NCBI GenBank assembly: GCA_903848645.1
Contig: CAINGU010000088.1
Coordinates: forward strand, 1 to 64,000
Direction: 5' to 3'
Length of the DNA: 64,000 bases
Source of the DNA: an uncultured cyanobacterium
GTDB taxonomy: Bacteria; Cyanobacteriota; Cyanobacteriia; Cyanobacteriales; Nostocaceae
How positions within the stretch are numbered: the first letter of the stretch is position 1; every line of letters begins with the position of its first letter. Below are positions 19,288-27,017 of the stretch, in pieces. The notes under the pieces were generated by a model, which saw nothing but the letters and a program-made list of their open reading frames with translations, had not been told where the DNA came from and searched no databases. Made by a program: the position numbers and the translations under genes.

Positions 19288-19618
19288 CTTAAAACTTTAT
19301 TGTGATGATATTTTAATTAGTTGTGATAAAATTCTCCGTTATACTCAAGGATTAGATGATCAGAGTTTTTTTGCTGATGAATTAAGATTTGATGCAGTAA
19401 TTAGAAATTTACAGGTTATTGGAGAATCAGTTAAACAAATTCCCCCAGCAATAAGAAATAAATATCCAGATATTGAATGGCGCAAAATTGCCGGATTGAG
19501 AGATATTTTAGTTCATGCTTATTTTTCATTAGAAGATGAGATTATTTGGGATATTATTCAAACTAAAATTAGTCCTTTGAAATCAGCACTTTTAATTATT
19601 ATTTCTCAAGAATTTTAA
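19277..19618 (+). CDS. hepT: HepT-type HEPN ribonuclease toxin (DUF86)
   Basis: The 113-residue all-helical protein has the HEPN nuclease motif R-x4-6-H: RDILVHAY at about residues 74-81, with Tyr following the His as in HepT proteins AMPylated by MntA. The N-terminal part (YCDDIL..CDKIL..T) fits DUF86. HEPN toxins cleave RNA and slow growth. It is translated just after the overlapping MntA-type gene. There is no sign of truncation. Confidence 0.85.
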   Translation: MSRSLKLYCDDILISCDKILRYTQGLDDQSFFADELRFDAVIRNLQVIGESVKQIPPAIRNKYPDIEWRKIAGLRDILVHAYFSLEDEIIWDIIQTKISPLKSALLIIISQEF

Positions 19619-20070
19619 GTTAATGTATTAACTAACAAAAAAATCACGCATCTTGTAAAAACATCTCTTTTTTGACTGAAGCTCTAAACTGGTGCAAATG
19701 AGTGTTTCTTATCTGTTCCCGTATGGCTAACGCCACGCTACGCTATCGGAGTTCGGCGAAGGCTCACTCGAGCCGCTGACGCTCACGGCGAAGCCTGTTC
19801 CCTTTTTTTGTAAAATCGCCCAAAGCTTCTTTACTCTTGCATGAGTGCCTTTTGCTTTGCCATAGGTTACTGAGCGAAGTCGTTAGCGTAGCGTGGCGTT
19901 TAGCCATAGTAACGACAATTTTCAATGCTAAACTACTTATTCCTCCCTCCATAGAGGGTTAATTAACAGTAGCTGAAAAGCTAACAATTACTACCAATTA
20001 CTCACTTATGATTCCAGCCAAAGTCATCAGCTATTGTGACTATATTGGGATTTTGTTATAAAATACCTTC
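19619..20070. repeat. Dispersed cyanobacterial repeats and left end of the TnpB element
   Basis: About 450 bases without a gene. Positions 19721-19810 and 19860-19925 carry GC-rich motifs of the type ggctaacgccacgctacgc and gagcgaagtcgttagcgtag, which also occur at 17811, 32884 and 38478. The segment 19670-19945 is an inverted relative of 17775-17935. A short segment near 19970 (aaaagctaacaa) matches in inverse form the end of the TnpB gene (ttgttagc near 21279) and may belong to the left end of the IS200/IS605-type element. Confidence 0.5.
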
Positions 20071-21285
20071 ATGCTACTAGGATTCAAGACCGAACTAAAG
20101 GTAAACAAGCAGCAAAAACTACTACTGGCACAACACGCAGGGGTAGCTAGACACGCTTGGAATCAAGGTTTAGCATTGTGTCAACAGGTTCTCATACATA
20201 ACAAACTTAATTCTGAAGACAAAATTAAATTTCCCACAGCCATAGACTTACATAAATGGTTAGTAGCAGCAGTTAAATCTACCCATCCTTGGTATTATGA
20301 TGTATCTAAATGCGCTCCCCAATACGCATTAAGATATTTGTCAGATGCCTTTAAATCTTTTTTTAAAAAAGTTAAAGGGTTTCCTAAATTCAAGAAAAAA
20401 GGTAGACATGATTCTTTTACTTTAGATGGTGCAATTCATATTGACCATAAAAAAGTTAAAGTTCCCATAATTGGATGGTTAAAAACCTATGAGATTTTAC
20501 CTTTTGGATATAGACCCAAATCAATCACAATTAGTAAACAAGCTGATAAGTGGTTTATCTCCTGGAAAATAGCAGTACAAACTAGTAGTTCGACTTCCTT
20601 CGACTTCGCTCAGGACAAGTCGCTCACTAACCATGAAAACCCTAAAAAACAAGAGTTTGTTGGAGTTGACTTAGGAATAAATCATCTAGCAGTGTTGTCA
20701 ACTGGAGTTGTATTTAATGGATCAAAAAGTTATAAAAAGTATGAATCTAAACTAGCAAGAATGCAATATTTGAACCGTCATAAACGAGTCGGTTCTCATA
20801 ATTATAGAAAAGCCCAAATCAAAATAGCGAGACTACATCAAAAAATAGCCAACATTAGGAAAGATACATTACATAAAATCACCACCTATATCAGCAAAAA
20901 CCACGCGGTTATAGGAATAGAAGATTTGAATGTATCAGGAATGTTAGCTAATGGTAAATTGTCTAAAGCTATAGCTGATATGGGTTTTTATGAATTTCGT
21001 AGGCAGTTAGAATACAAGACTCAACTCTCTGGTAGCAAGTTAGTCATTGTGGATAGATTTTATCCCAGTAGTAAAACTTGCTCTAGTTGTGGTGAGAAAA
21101 AATCATCTCTGTCATTATCTCAAAGAGTATTTACTTGTGATCACTGTGGGTTTGATAGTGATAGAGATGTAAATGCTGCGATTAATTTAGAAAAAGAAGC
21201 GGTCAGGTTGACCGTGTTAGCCTGTGGACTGGATAGTGCCGACACTTTCAGGATGAAGCAGGAAGAAAAAGCTGGCTCTTGTTAG
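20071..21285 (+). CDS. tnpB: IS200/IS605-family TnpB (RNA-guided endonuclease)
   Basis: The 404-residue protein has the TnpB layout: N-terminal OrfB domain, a split RuvC with VGVDLGINHLAV (first Asp near residue 212), the central Glu in GIEDLNVSGM near 290, the four-Cys zinc finger CSSCGEKK...CDHCG near 350-370, and the final Asp in DSDRDVNAAINLE. TnpB uses a right-end RNA as guide to cut DNA and helps keep the element. No tnpA transposase is next to it. At about residues 172-185 (bases 20587-20630) the frame contains SFDFAQDKS, encoded by a short dispersed cyanobacterial repeat (ttcgacttcgctcaggacaa), which looks like an in-frame insertion just before RuvC. Whether the enzyme tolerates it is unknown. 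Confidence 0.85.
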   Translation: MLLGFKTELKVNKQQKLLLAQHAGVARHAWNQGLALCQQVLIHNKLNSEDKIKFPTAIDLHKWLVAAVKSTHPWYYDVSKCAPQYALRYLSDAFKSFFKKVKGFPKFKKKGRHDSFTLDGAIHIDHKKVKVPIIGWLKTYEILPFGYRPKSITISKQADKWFISWKIAVQTSSSTSFDFAQDKSLTNHENPKKQEFVGVDLGINHLAVLSTGVVFNGSKSYKKYESKLARMQYLNRHKRVGSHNYRKAQIKIARLHQKIANIRKDTLHKITTYISKNHAVIGIEDLNVSGMLANGKLSKAIADMGFYEFRRQLEYKTQLSGSKLVIVDRFYPSSKTCSSCGEKKSSLSLSQRVFTCDHCGFDSDRDVNAAINLEKEAVRLTVLACGLDSADTFRMKQEEKAGSC

Positions 21286-21301
21286 CATTAGTTAGCTTTT
21301 T
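21266..21301 (+). repeat. Right-end hairpin of the TnpB element
   Basis: An 8-bp stem (aaaaagct / agcttttt) overlaps the last codons of tnpB and runs into a T tract. In IS200/IS605-type elements this area forms the right-end structure and the scaffold of the guide RNA; it may also act as a terminator. Confidence 0.45.
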
Positions 21302-21358
21302 TGTATCGGAATAGTAGAACCATAACTTTCTACAATCAAGATTATTGGATCACATAAA

Positions 21359-22816
21359 TTAAGTAACATACTCATGGATTTTTATCTCTTGCACCGAAGT
21401 TTTTATTTTCATAAATTGCTCCTTAATTTCTGCTTGATTTAAATTGATTGCATCTGTATTTATAATCAAATTGACAACATTTGTTAATTCAGCCTGTTGC
21501 TTGTGATTAGAAACTTTGAGTTGTGCCAGTTCCTGTTCTCTAGTTGAAATTACCTCATTTAATCGCTCAACTTCTGACGTTAATGGTGCAATTGTTTTTT
21601 CTAATTCTGAGTTGATAACTTTTGCGGCTTGCTTAGAAAATGTGTTATTCCAACTGTTTTGAGTGGCTTGTTCTAGTCCCTTTTCTAAATCAGCTATTCG
21701 TTGCTCTAATTGCTGGTTTGTGACTTGAAGATGTTGAACTGCGGCTAACTGTTTTTCTGTTTCAATTAACTGCTGAACTAACTTTTCCTTGTCTTGTGTC
21801 ATTTTTTGAGCGTGTTGTTGAGCAGCTTTTAATTCTACTCCGGCAGCTTGAAGAGCAGCTTCACGAATTTCGATAAATTTACCCAGTTCTGCTTCTGCTT
21901 TTTCTCTTTCGCGTTGTGCTAAAGCTTCAGCAATTTTTTGTTCTACCTGTTGTGTAGTAAAAGTCTCTTGTAAGCGAGTTGTTCTACTCTGAGCCTGATT
22001 TAGTGGCATTTCCAATTGAATTTGTTCTGGTTTCAATAACTCTTTTGAGAACGACCCTTGGGCAACCACAGAGTCCAAAAGTACCCACCAGCATTCATTG
22101 CCATTTACTTCCCACTTGGCGGTAATAATCCCTTTGTAACCATTCCAGATTCCATGATCAACAATGACAATTCGCATCCCCGGCGCAAATTCGGGCGGAT
22201 CTACTTGTTCGTTACTCGCAGCAGCAACAGTAGTGGAATTAGTTGTTTTTGGACTGGCTTTTGGACTTGTTCCAGTCTTTTCTGTTGTTGCCTTGACTTG
22301 TGCGGCTGTTTTCTTGCCAGAATTGACCAGTTCTTTGACAAGGTGATCAGCCACTTTAGTCAGTTGACTAAGGGCAGCAACACTCCAGTTCTGGACTTTT
22401 TCTCGCACTAAACGTTGGATTCGCTCTGGCAGTTGCTCAAACCAAGCGTAAATTTTCATGGCTGAGGAGGCAATATAGCGAGATGCGCCAAAATCATTAC
22501 TCAATAGCCAGGTGTTAAAAACTTGTTTACCATTTGGGCAAAAAGCGATGCAATTGTAGTAAATATCTTGCAATGCTTGACCACTAGCGAGTAAGCCATC
22601 AAAAGTCTGACGGACAAAGCCGATAAAGTTAGCTAGGGTAGTTTTGGCTTTGTTTTGCAGTCCGGGGTCTGTAAATTGGTTGTAATCGAAGTTGTAGTTG
22701 AGAGCAAAGGGCGCAATTGCATCAGCTTGTCTGTCAATGTATTGTTCTAATTCTTGCTGTGCAGTTGCTGGAATTTCTGCTAGAGCTACCCTAAAACCTT
22801 GATCTTGTGTCATCAT
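21359..22816 (-). CDS. Coiled-coil protein with a KOW/SH3-like middle, plasmid-type hypothetical
   Basis: The protein has 485 residues. The N-terminal 170 are helical with no known motif. A Ser/Thr/Pro/Ala-rich linker (about 175-210) is followed by a small beta-rich segment (GMRIVIVDHGIWNGYKGII) resembling KOW or SH3-type folds at about 215-260. Residues 285-470 form a long coiled coil rich in Gln, Glu and Ala. The start codon abuts a tandem repeat array, and the repeat itself supplies the gagg ribosome-binding site. I do not recognise the family; the structure and the iteron-like repeats upstream suggest a DNA-associated role on a plasmid or island. Confidence 0.6.
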   Translation of the reverse strand: MMTQDQGFRVALAEIPATAQQELEQYIDRQADAIAPFALNYNFDYNQFTDPGLQNKAKTTLANFIGFVRQTFDGLLASGQALQDIYYNCIAFCPNGKQVFNTWLLSNDFGASRYIASSAMKIYAWFEQLPERIQRLVREKVQNWSVAALSQLTKVADHLVKELVNSGKKTAAQVKATTEKTGTSPKASPKTTNSTTVAAASNEQVDPPEFAPGMRIVIVDHGIWNGYKGIITAKWEVNGNECWWVLLDSVVAQGSFSKELLKPEQIQLEMPLNQAQSRTTRLQETFTTQQVEQKIAEALAQREREKAEAELGKFIEIREAALQAAGVELKAAQQHAQKMTQDKEKLVQQLIETEKQLAAVQHLQVTNQQLEQRIADLEKGLEQATQNSWNNTFSKQAAKVINSELEKTIAPLTSEVERLNEVISTREQELAQLKVSNHKQQAELTNVVNLIINTDAINLNQAEIKEQFMKIKTSVQEIKIHEYVT

Positions 22817-22905
22817 AGTCTTGACCTCGAAATATATAGTCTTGACCTCGAAATATATAGTTTTGCCTTCAAATAGATAGTCTTGACATCTTTGATGGTT
22901 TTGAC
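22816..22905. promoter_or_regulatory. Iteron-like tandem repeats upstream of the coiled-coil gene
   Basis: Two nearly identical 21-bp units (starting tagtcttgacctcgaaatat) at 22816-22836 and 22837-22857 are followed by diverged units at 22858-22877 and 22878-22895 and a fainter one after 22896. Each has a TTGAC-like core. The first unit overlaps the start codon of the coiled-coil gene and holds its ribosome-binding site. Candidate operator or replication iterons. Confidence 0.55.
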
Positions 22906-22974
22906 CGCTATATAGTTTGGACTTCAGATATGAGGTCTGTTTCTGACCCCAACTATTTATTGGGTTTGTTTCTT

Positions 22975-23016
22975 AAAAGGCGATCGCGATCTTTGGACGG
23001 AAGGCGATCGCCTTTT
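22975..23016. terminator. HIP1-containing hairpin
   Basis: A 13-bp stem (aaaaggcgatcgc / gcgatcgcctttt) with a 16-base loop, followed by T residues. It contains two HIP1 sites and looks like a factor-independent terminator in either direction. It lies between divergent genes, so it may insulate them, or it may be part of a replication or control region. Confidence 0.5.
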
Positions 23017-23035
23017 TGCTTTTTATATTATATAC

Positions 23036-23126
23036 CATTCTAGCTATATATATAGCGAAAAGACAATATTTAATTCTAGCTTGCTATATAATTGAGTTTA
23101 GATATAAAAAAAACTAGCTATAAATG
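23036..23126. promoter_or_regulatory. Repeated ctagcta motifs before the HTH gene
   Basis: Several short motifs of the type ctagctatata, gctatatata and ctagctataaa recur in about 90 bases upstream of the HTH regulator. The spacing is irregular. They may be binding sites of the regulator itself, which would give autoregulation; this is an inference. Confidence 0.4.
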
Positions 23127-23143
23127 CCTTAGTGGAGGAAACT

Positions 23144-23449
23144 ATGAGAGAAAACCGAAAAAGGATAGGCTCTCAAAGCATGATTCGTTGGCGACTTAGA
23201 ATATTAATGGCCGAGAAAAAAATTAGTAATAAAGAACTAGCGGCACTCTCAGATATACACCCAACATCTATCTCAAAGCTGAAAAATACTGATGAGATTG
23301 AACAGATTAGCGGTAGAGTTCTGAACAATCTGTGTAACGGCTTAACAAAGGCTTACCGCTCCCGTGGTGAAGATAGAATTATTACACCAGGCGATCTGTT
23401 TGACTATACTTTTGATAGTGATGGAAATTATACTGAATCGAATGTCTAA
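23144..23449 (+). CDS. Cro/C1-type HTH regulator
   Basis: 101 residues from the ATG at 23144, chosen because ggagg lies six bases upstream (a GTG at 23132 overlaps that site). The region of about residues 13-65 is an XRE-type helix-turn-helix (ISNKELAALSDIHPTSISKL), followed by a C-terminal LCNGLTKAYRSRGE stretch seen in small cyanobacterial and plasmid regulators. It is divergent from the coiled-coil gene, and repeats lie between them, so it probably controls this region. Confidence 0.7.
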   Translation: MRENRKRIGSQSMIRWRLRILMAEKKISNKELAALSDIHPTSISKLKNTDEIEQISGRVLNNLCNGLTKAYRSRGEDRIITPGDLFDYTFDSDGNYTESNV

Positions 23450-23564
23450 AAATGAATGCAGAACAGAGGACGCACAGGTAGAGCAAATGATTCTTTTTTA
23501 TGAAGTGTGTCAGCGTCTAAACCATGAAGGTGAATCCATCAACAATTCATGGTTTATCACTTAA
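23442..23564 (+). CDS. Possible 40-residue protein coupled to the HTH gene
   Basis: A short frame starting at ATG 23442 that overlaps the end of the HTH gene in an ATGTCTAA arrangement, which would allow coupled translation. It encodes a charged peptide with no family resemblance and overlaps the next small frame at 23524. Weak support. Confidence 0.25.
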   Translation: MSKNECRTEDAQVEQMILFYEVCQRLNHEGESINNSWFIT

Positions 23565-23727
23565 ACTAGCTTATTTAACAGATATTGATTTTAAATCTAT
23601 TAAATCTCAATTTGTAGATGCAGGATTTTCTGCTGAAGCTACTATTGAACCAGATGATAATAACCATCCTAATGATATTTTTCAATTAATCACTGGGGAA
23701 GATGAAAAAAAATCACAAAAATACTGA
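23524..23727 (+). CDS. Small hypothetical protein, 67 residues
   Basis: Begins at ATG 23524. The product has a mixed helical N-terminus and an acidic C-terminus. There is no recognised domain. A ggtgaa-like stretch follows, not precedes, the start, so the ribosome-binding site is poor. It is followed after 33 bases by another small gene in the same direction, so it could belong to a run of small island genes. Confidence 0.35.
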   Translation: MKVNPSTIHGLSLKLAYLTDIDFKSIKSQFVDAGFSAEATIEPDDNNHPNDIFQLITGEDEKKSQKY

Positions 23728-23760
23728 TATAGTAAATGTTTAAATCAGGAAAATAAAATC

Positions 23761-24081
23761 ATGGAATTTACTGGAACTTGGCATATTTATGAAATGTCCA
23801 ATTGGGATGAAGAATATTTCAATATGGAACTTCAGGCTTATATTGAAATTGATGAACAAGGAAATGGGGAGTTTCAATTTGGCTTGGTTCATGGATATAT
23901 TGATGGGGATATTGTTAAAGATGGCAATGCTAACAAATTAGAATTTACTTGGGATGGTAATGATGAATGTGATGAGGCTTCTGGTAGTGGTTGGTTAAAA
24001 TTGGAAGATGAAAATGAACTGGAAGGAAAGATAAAAATGCATAATGGAGACAGTTCTACGTTGTTAGCAAAACGGGCTTAA
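23761..24081 (+). CDS. Small acidic beta-rich hypothetical protein
   Basis: 106 residues, start ATG 23761 with an upstream aggaaa ribosome-binding site at a normal distance. The sequence is acidic with alternating polar and hydrophobic residues and two related Gly-rich turns, suggesting a lipocalin-like or beta-barrel fold. I do not recognise a named family. It is likely co-transcribed with the gene 21 bases downstream. Confidence 0.55.
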   Translation: MEFTGTWHIYEMSNWDEEYFNMELQAYIEIDEQGNGEFQFGLVHGYIDGDIVKDGNANKLEFTWDGNDECDEASGSGWLKLEDENELEGKIKMHNGDSSTLLAKRA

Positions 24082-24102
24082 TTATCTAAATCACAATAGA
24101 TT

Positions 24103-24501
24103 ATGAGTGACTTTGACAAAGAAGTAGCCAAAATAGAAAAGTATAATCAACCAATATTGGATGGGTTTAAAATATGGTTAGAGAAAGCGAATCTTTCAGC
24201 TAAAACGATAAAAAACCACATCTTAAATATTGAGTTTTTTGCTGAATATCTTGTTAGCTATGAACCATTGCAAAAACTTGATGAAGCCGATGATCAAGAT
24301 GTTTATGATTTTCTATTAAATTATTTTCCACACAAAGCACTGTGGGCATCTGAAAGTAGCACTAAATCTTACATGGGTTCTTTCAAAAAGTTTTTCTCCT
24401 ACATGGTGGAAACTAATAAAATTAGTCCTGAGATAGAAGCTGAAGTTAAAGAAACTATCAAAGAAGGTAAACAGGACTTTCTTGATGCTGTGAGTGAGTA
24501 A
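24103..24501 (+). CDS. SAM-like core-binding domain of tyrosine recombinases, no catalytic domain
   Basis: The 132-residue protein resembles the N-terminal core-binding (SAM-like) domain of tyrosine recombinases: a helical FKIWLEKANLSAKTIKNH stretch, then YLVSYEPLQKLDEAD and the SYMGSFKKFFSYMV stretch where integrases continue to the catalytic domain. The catalytic part with Arg-His-Arg-Tyr is absent and the frame ends normally, so the protein is a stand-alone domain, not a visibly broken gene. It may bind DNA or modulate a recombinase; a relative of cell-filament or accessory proteins is possible. Confidence 0.55.
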   Translation: MSDFDKEVAKIEKYNQPILDGFKIWLEKANLSAKTIKNHILNIEFFAEYLVSYEPLQKLDEADDQDVYDFLLNYFPHKALWASESSTKSYMGSFKKFFSYMVETNKISPEIEAEVKETIKEGKQDFLDAVSE

Positions 24502-24509
24502 TTACCAAG

Positions 24510-24737
24510 ATGCCAAAATCCAAAAGTTTTGAAGAACAATATCCCCACATAAACCGTTTTGTAGAAGAACGGGGTTGGATAGAAATTGGAGATAGTGAAT
24601 ATATTGATTCCTTTGTCAGAGCTTATGATTATGGTGGAACAGTTTATGAAGGGAAAAGCAGTTATCCCACTATGGAACTTGCATTACAGGACTTAGATAA
24701 ACACATCCAAGCCTATTTTGAAGACTTAGGAATCTAA
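24510..24737 (+). CDS. Small acidic hypothetical protein, 75 residues
   Basis: Start ATG 24510, 8 bases after the previous stop, so the two are probably one transcript. It is compact, acidic and rich in aromatic residues (for example RGWIEIGDSEYIDSFVRAYD). I recognise no family. The frame quality, spacing and composition suggest a real gene that goes with the SAM-like protein. Confidence 0.5.
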   Translation: MPKSKSFEEQYPHINRFVEERGWIEIGDSEYIDSFVRAYDYGGTVYEGKSSYPTMELALQDLDKHIQAYFEDLGI

Positions 24738-24765
24738 GTAATGACTGAGTAAAAAAGCATATCCT

Positions 24766-24798
24766 AAAATTAAATTATGAAAGATTTGGTAAATAAAA
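24766..24798. repeat. 33-bp direct repeat, left copy
   Basis: The sequence beginning aaaattaaattatgaaagat recurs at 26189-26221 with one mismatch. The two copies bracket 1.4 kb with a hypothetical gene and a fasciclin gene, as if that block had been inserted with or by repeat-mediated recombination. Confidence 0.7.
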
Positions 24799-24800
24799 AG

Positions 24801-24898
24801 TTTCCTCTAAGAATCGCCGGGGGTACTGAGAAATCAAGCGAGGAAATGCCAAAGTAATTATTGTGTTAGTGTAATTACTGGGAAATCAAGCGAGGAAA
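24801..24898. repeat. Repeats in the leader of the 183-residue gene
   Basis: A 23-bp near-perfect direct repeat (tactgagaaatcaagcgagg, one difference) lies at 24824-24846 and 24876-24898; the second copy supplies the ribosome-binding site. The 14-mer tttcctctaagaat at 24801-24814 is repeated in inverse orientation at 25520-25533, on the far side of the gene. These may be control or recombination sites. Confidence 0.55.
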
Positions 24899-24900
24899 CC

Positions 24901-25452
24901 ATGAGTCAAAACTTAGCTTTGATGTTGGGGGAACTGCAAACACAAATATATTGGTTGCATGATGCTGAGAAATTTACAGAATTAGCAAATGCCGCCGCTG
25001 GTATCTATACGAAACTTGGTTATGTTCAGGAACAGTCAGAAACTGCTGGTAAATTGATCAGTGAAGCCTATCAATTAGCTGATGATGCTGATTTAGCTTA
25101 TAAAGCAGGTAATTATGATAGAGAAATGCAGTTTTATGATCAAGTTAAAGATAAACTAATTGCAGTAGAAACTATATTAAATTATCAGAATAGTATTGCC
25201 ATACATCAAATGCAATGGTGGCTGCATTTTCGGCATAAACAGAAATTACAAATTATCATACATTTATTTTTACAACATTTTAAAGCGGTGGGGTTTGTTC
25301 ATATATTCACTGCCATGAAACTGACATATTATCTAATAGAAATCGGCAGGGTTCACAAACAACGTGATATAGAAACCACCAAACGCAATGCTATAAAATA
25401 CTGGGTGGAACTACTGAAAACTAAGCCGCCACAGTATCCTTATCTGGGGTGA
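24901..25452 (+). CDS. Hypothetical helical protein
   Basis: 183 residues, with gagg upstream of ATG 24901. The first half is helical with a tetratricopeptide-like flavour (paired A and Y residues, AYQLADDADLAYKAGNYDRE). The second half contains a basic hydrophobic stretch (KLQIIIHLFLQHF) and no recognisable domain. It is enclosed by the repeats described above, which suggests movement as a unit. Confidence 0.45.
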   Translation: MSQNLALMLGELQTQIYWLHDAEKFTELANAAAGIYTKLGYVQEQSETAGKLISEAYQLADDADLAYKAGNYDREMQFYDQVKDKLIAVETILNYQNSIAIHQMQWWLHFRHKQKLQIIIHLFLQHFKAVGFVHIFTAMKLTYYLIEIGRVHKQRDIETTKRNAIKYWVELLKTKPPQYPYLG

Positions 25453-25552
25453 ACTTTTCCCCTAAGAATTGCCAATTGTGTACTGATAATAGGAGATCTC
25501 AGAACATAAACACTGAGAAATTCTTAGAGGAAACTTGAGATACGGAGAAGTT

Positions 25553-25972
25553 CTATTTTCCTGCTACCATTGCTGGCATTAATACAGCATCAATGATATG
25601 AATTACTCCATTATCGGCTAAAATGTCTGTTTGCAAAACTGTAGCATTGTTAACTTTAAACCTACCTTCAACGGATTCAATTGCTACTATAGATCCTTCT
25701 AGGGTTTCTGCTTCTGCAATCTGTGCCAAGTCATCAGACCTAACATCACCGAATGCTATATGATACATCATCACTTTTTTAAGTTTGTGAATATCTTTTA
25801 GCAGAGCTTCTAAAGTTCCTTCTGGTAACAGGGCAAAGGCTTCGTCTGTAGGTGCAAATAGTGTAAATGAGCCTGGACTTTTGAGGGTATCTAATATTTG
25901 TGCAGTTTCAGCAGCTTGGACTAATTTATTGCAACTTCCTGTTTTGACAATAGTTCCTACAAGGTCAGCCAT
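25553..25972 (-). CDS. Fasciclin (FAS1) domain protein
   Basis: 139 residues, essentially one FAS1 domain: the H1 motif (SFTLFAPTDEAFALL) and H2 motif (NGVIHIIDAVLMP) are both visible, with the YH dyad (MYHIAFG) between them. FAS1 proteins mediate adhesion or act as small soluble or secreted factors; no signal peptide is seen here, as in several cyanobacterial fasciclin proteins. The gene appears complete. It stands between the direct repeats at 24766 and 26189. Confidence 0.85.
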   Translation of the reverse strand: MADLVGTIVKTGSCNKLVQAAETAQILDTLKSPGSFTLFAPTDEAFALLPEGTLEALLKDIHKLKKVMMYHIAFGDVRSDDLAQIAEAETLEGSIVAIESVEGRFKVNNATVLQTDILADNGVIHIIDAVLMPAMVAGK

Positions 25973-26022
25973 AATATTTAGTTAATAAATTAATTTCTTT
26001 CATAGTTATAACTAACTTATAA

Positions 26023-26166
26023 ATAGATAAAGGTTGTTTACCTCTATCAAAAGAAAGGTTATCTAGACACGAAGCCGAGATTGCTGCAAAAACCGGCGGT
26101 GTAGATGCAGGTAAAGTCCAGGAATGTTTAGGTTTAACATCAAAAATTAACTGTAGTTGCTTTTGA
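26023..26166 (+). pseudogene. Possible gene remnant opposite the fasciclin promoter
   Basis: A frame without a start codon translates to a normal-looking peptide (LSRHEAEIAAKTGGVDAGKV) and ends at a stop at 26164-26166. The composition is protein-like but I cannot assign it. It could be the 3' end of a lost gene. Weak support. Confidence 0.25.
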
Positions 26167-26188
26167 AGAACAGTGGAAATCATAGCCG

Positions 26189-26221
26189 AAAATTAAACTA
26201 TGAAAGATTTGGTAAATAAAA
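26189..26221. repeat. 33-bp direct repeat, right copy
   Basis: This copy pairs with the one at 24766-24798 and differs from it at one base. Confidence 0.7.
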
Positions 26222-26522
26222 TATGCACATCGGCAATAGCTTCGCTAATCCTGGTTGAACTCCAACTGGTTTTTCTTAGTCTCACAATTATTGTATATGT
26301 AGGTGTGAGCAGATAGTGATCACTTGAAATTGATGGCTAGTACCGCTTCGCGAAAGTCAAAAGTCAAAAGTCAAAAGTCAAAACAAATACAGAGTAGGTT
26401 TTTCAGAGATTGGGAATGGTTGGTGTATTTACGCCGTGCTGTACTAGTATTGCTCTTTAGGCAGAAGAAATTAATAACAAAACAAGTCTATTTTGGTGAG
26501 AAAACTGTCTGTAGGTTTAAAA
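26222..26522. repeat. Intergenic region with heptamer tandem repeat
   Basis: Upstream of the DUF2243 gene. At 26353-26383 the 7-base unit aaagtca is repeated four times, a short tandemly repeated sequence typical of filamentous cyanobacteria. The 75-codon frame at 26324-26551 is made from this repeat and is not called a gene. Confidence 0.65.
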
Positions 26523-27017
26523 ATGGCAGCAAATATTCAGGTTTTTTCTAAACGTCTACCACTAATTACTGCTGGAATTTTTTTAGGTTTAGGGCTAGGT
26601 GGTTTTGTGGATGGTATCCTGCTTCATCAAATCCTCCAGTGGCATCATATGTTAAGCAGTATTCGTCCCTTGACTACCGATACAAATACGGACGTAAACA
26701 TGGTGTGGGATGGTTTATTTCATGCTTTGGATTGGGTATTAACTGTAGTTGGAGTAACCTTGCTGTGGCGGGCAGGAGGGCGTGCTGATGTTCCTTGGTT
26801 ATCACAAACATTTGGTGGTTCTTTGCTCATAGGTGCTGGGTTGTTCAATTTAGTAGAAGGAGTAATTGATCATCAAATTCTAGGTATCCATCATGTGAAA
26901 CCAGGACCAAATCAATTAGCTTGGGATATAGGTTTTTTGGCCTTGGGTGGGTTGTTTGTTGTCATTGGGTGGATCTTGATACATCAAGAGCGAAATTATG
27001 GGAATCAATCTAGTTAA
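26523..27017 (+). CDS. DUF2243 membrane protein
   Basis: 164 residues from ATG 26523 (a GTG at 26493 would add ten residues). It has four hydrophobic spans and the DUF2243 hallmarks: GLGLGGFVDGILLHQILQWH near the start and FNLVEGVIDHQILGIHH near residue 120, with His residues that suggest metal or haem binding at the membrane. The function of the family is not established. The end overlaps the 3' end of the convergent cutA-like gene by four bases. Confidence 0.8.
   Translation: MAANIQVFSKRLPLITAGIFLGLGLGGFVDGILLHQILQWHHMLSSIRPLTTDTNTDVNMVWDGLFHALDWVLTVVGVTLLWRAGGRADVPWLSQTFGGSLLIGAGLFNLVEGVIDHQILGIHHVKPGPNQLAWDIGFLALGGLFVVIGWILIHQERNYGNQSS

Noticed and set aside
24801-25533. Short repeats as a mini CRISPR array
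   Set aside because: Only two 23-bp units, with unlike spacing and no cas genes; one serves as a ribosome-binding site.
26324-26551. 75-codon frame before DUF2243
   Set aside because: Mostly encoded by the aaagtca heptamer repeat; composition is not protein-like.
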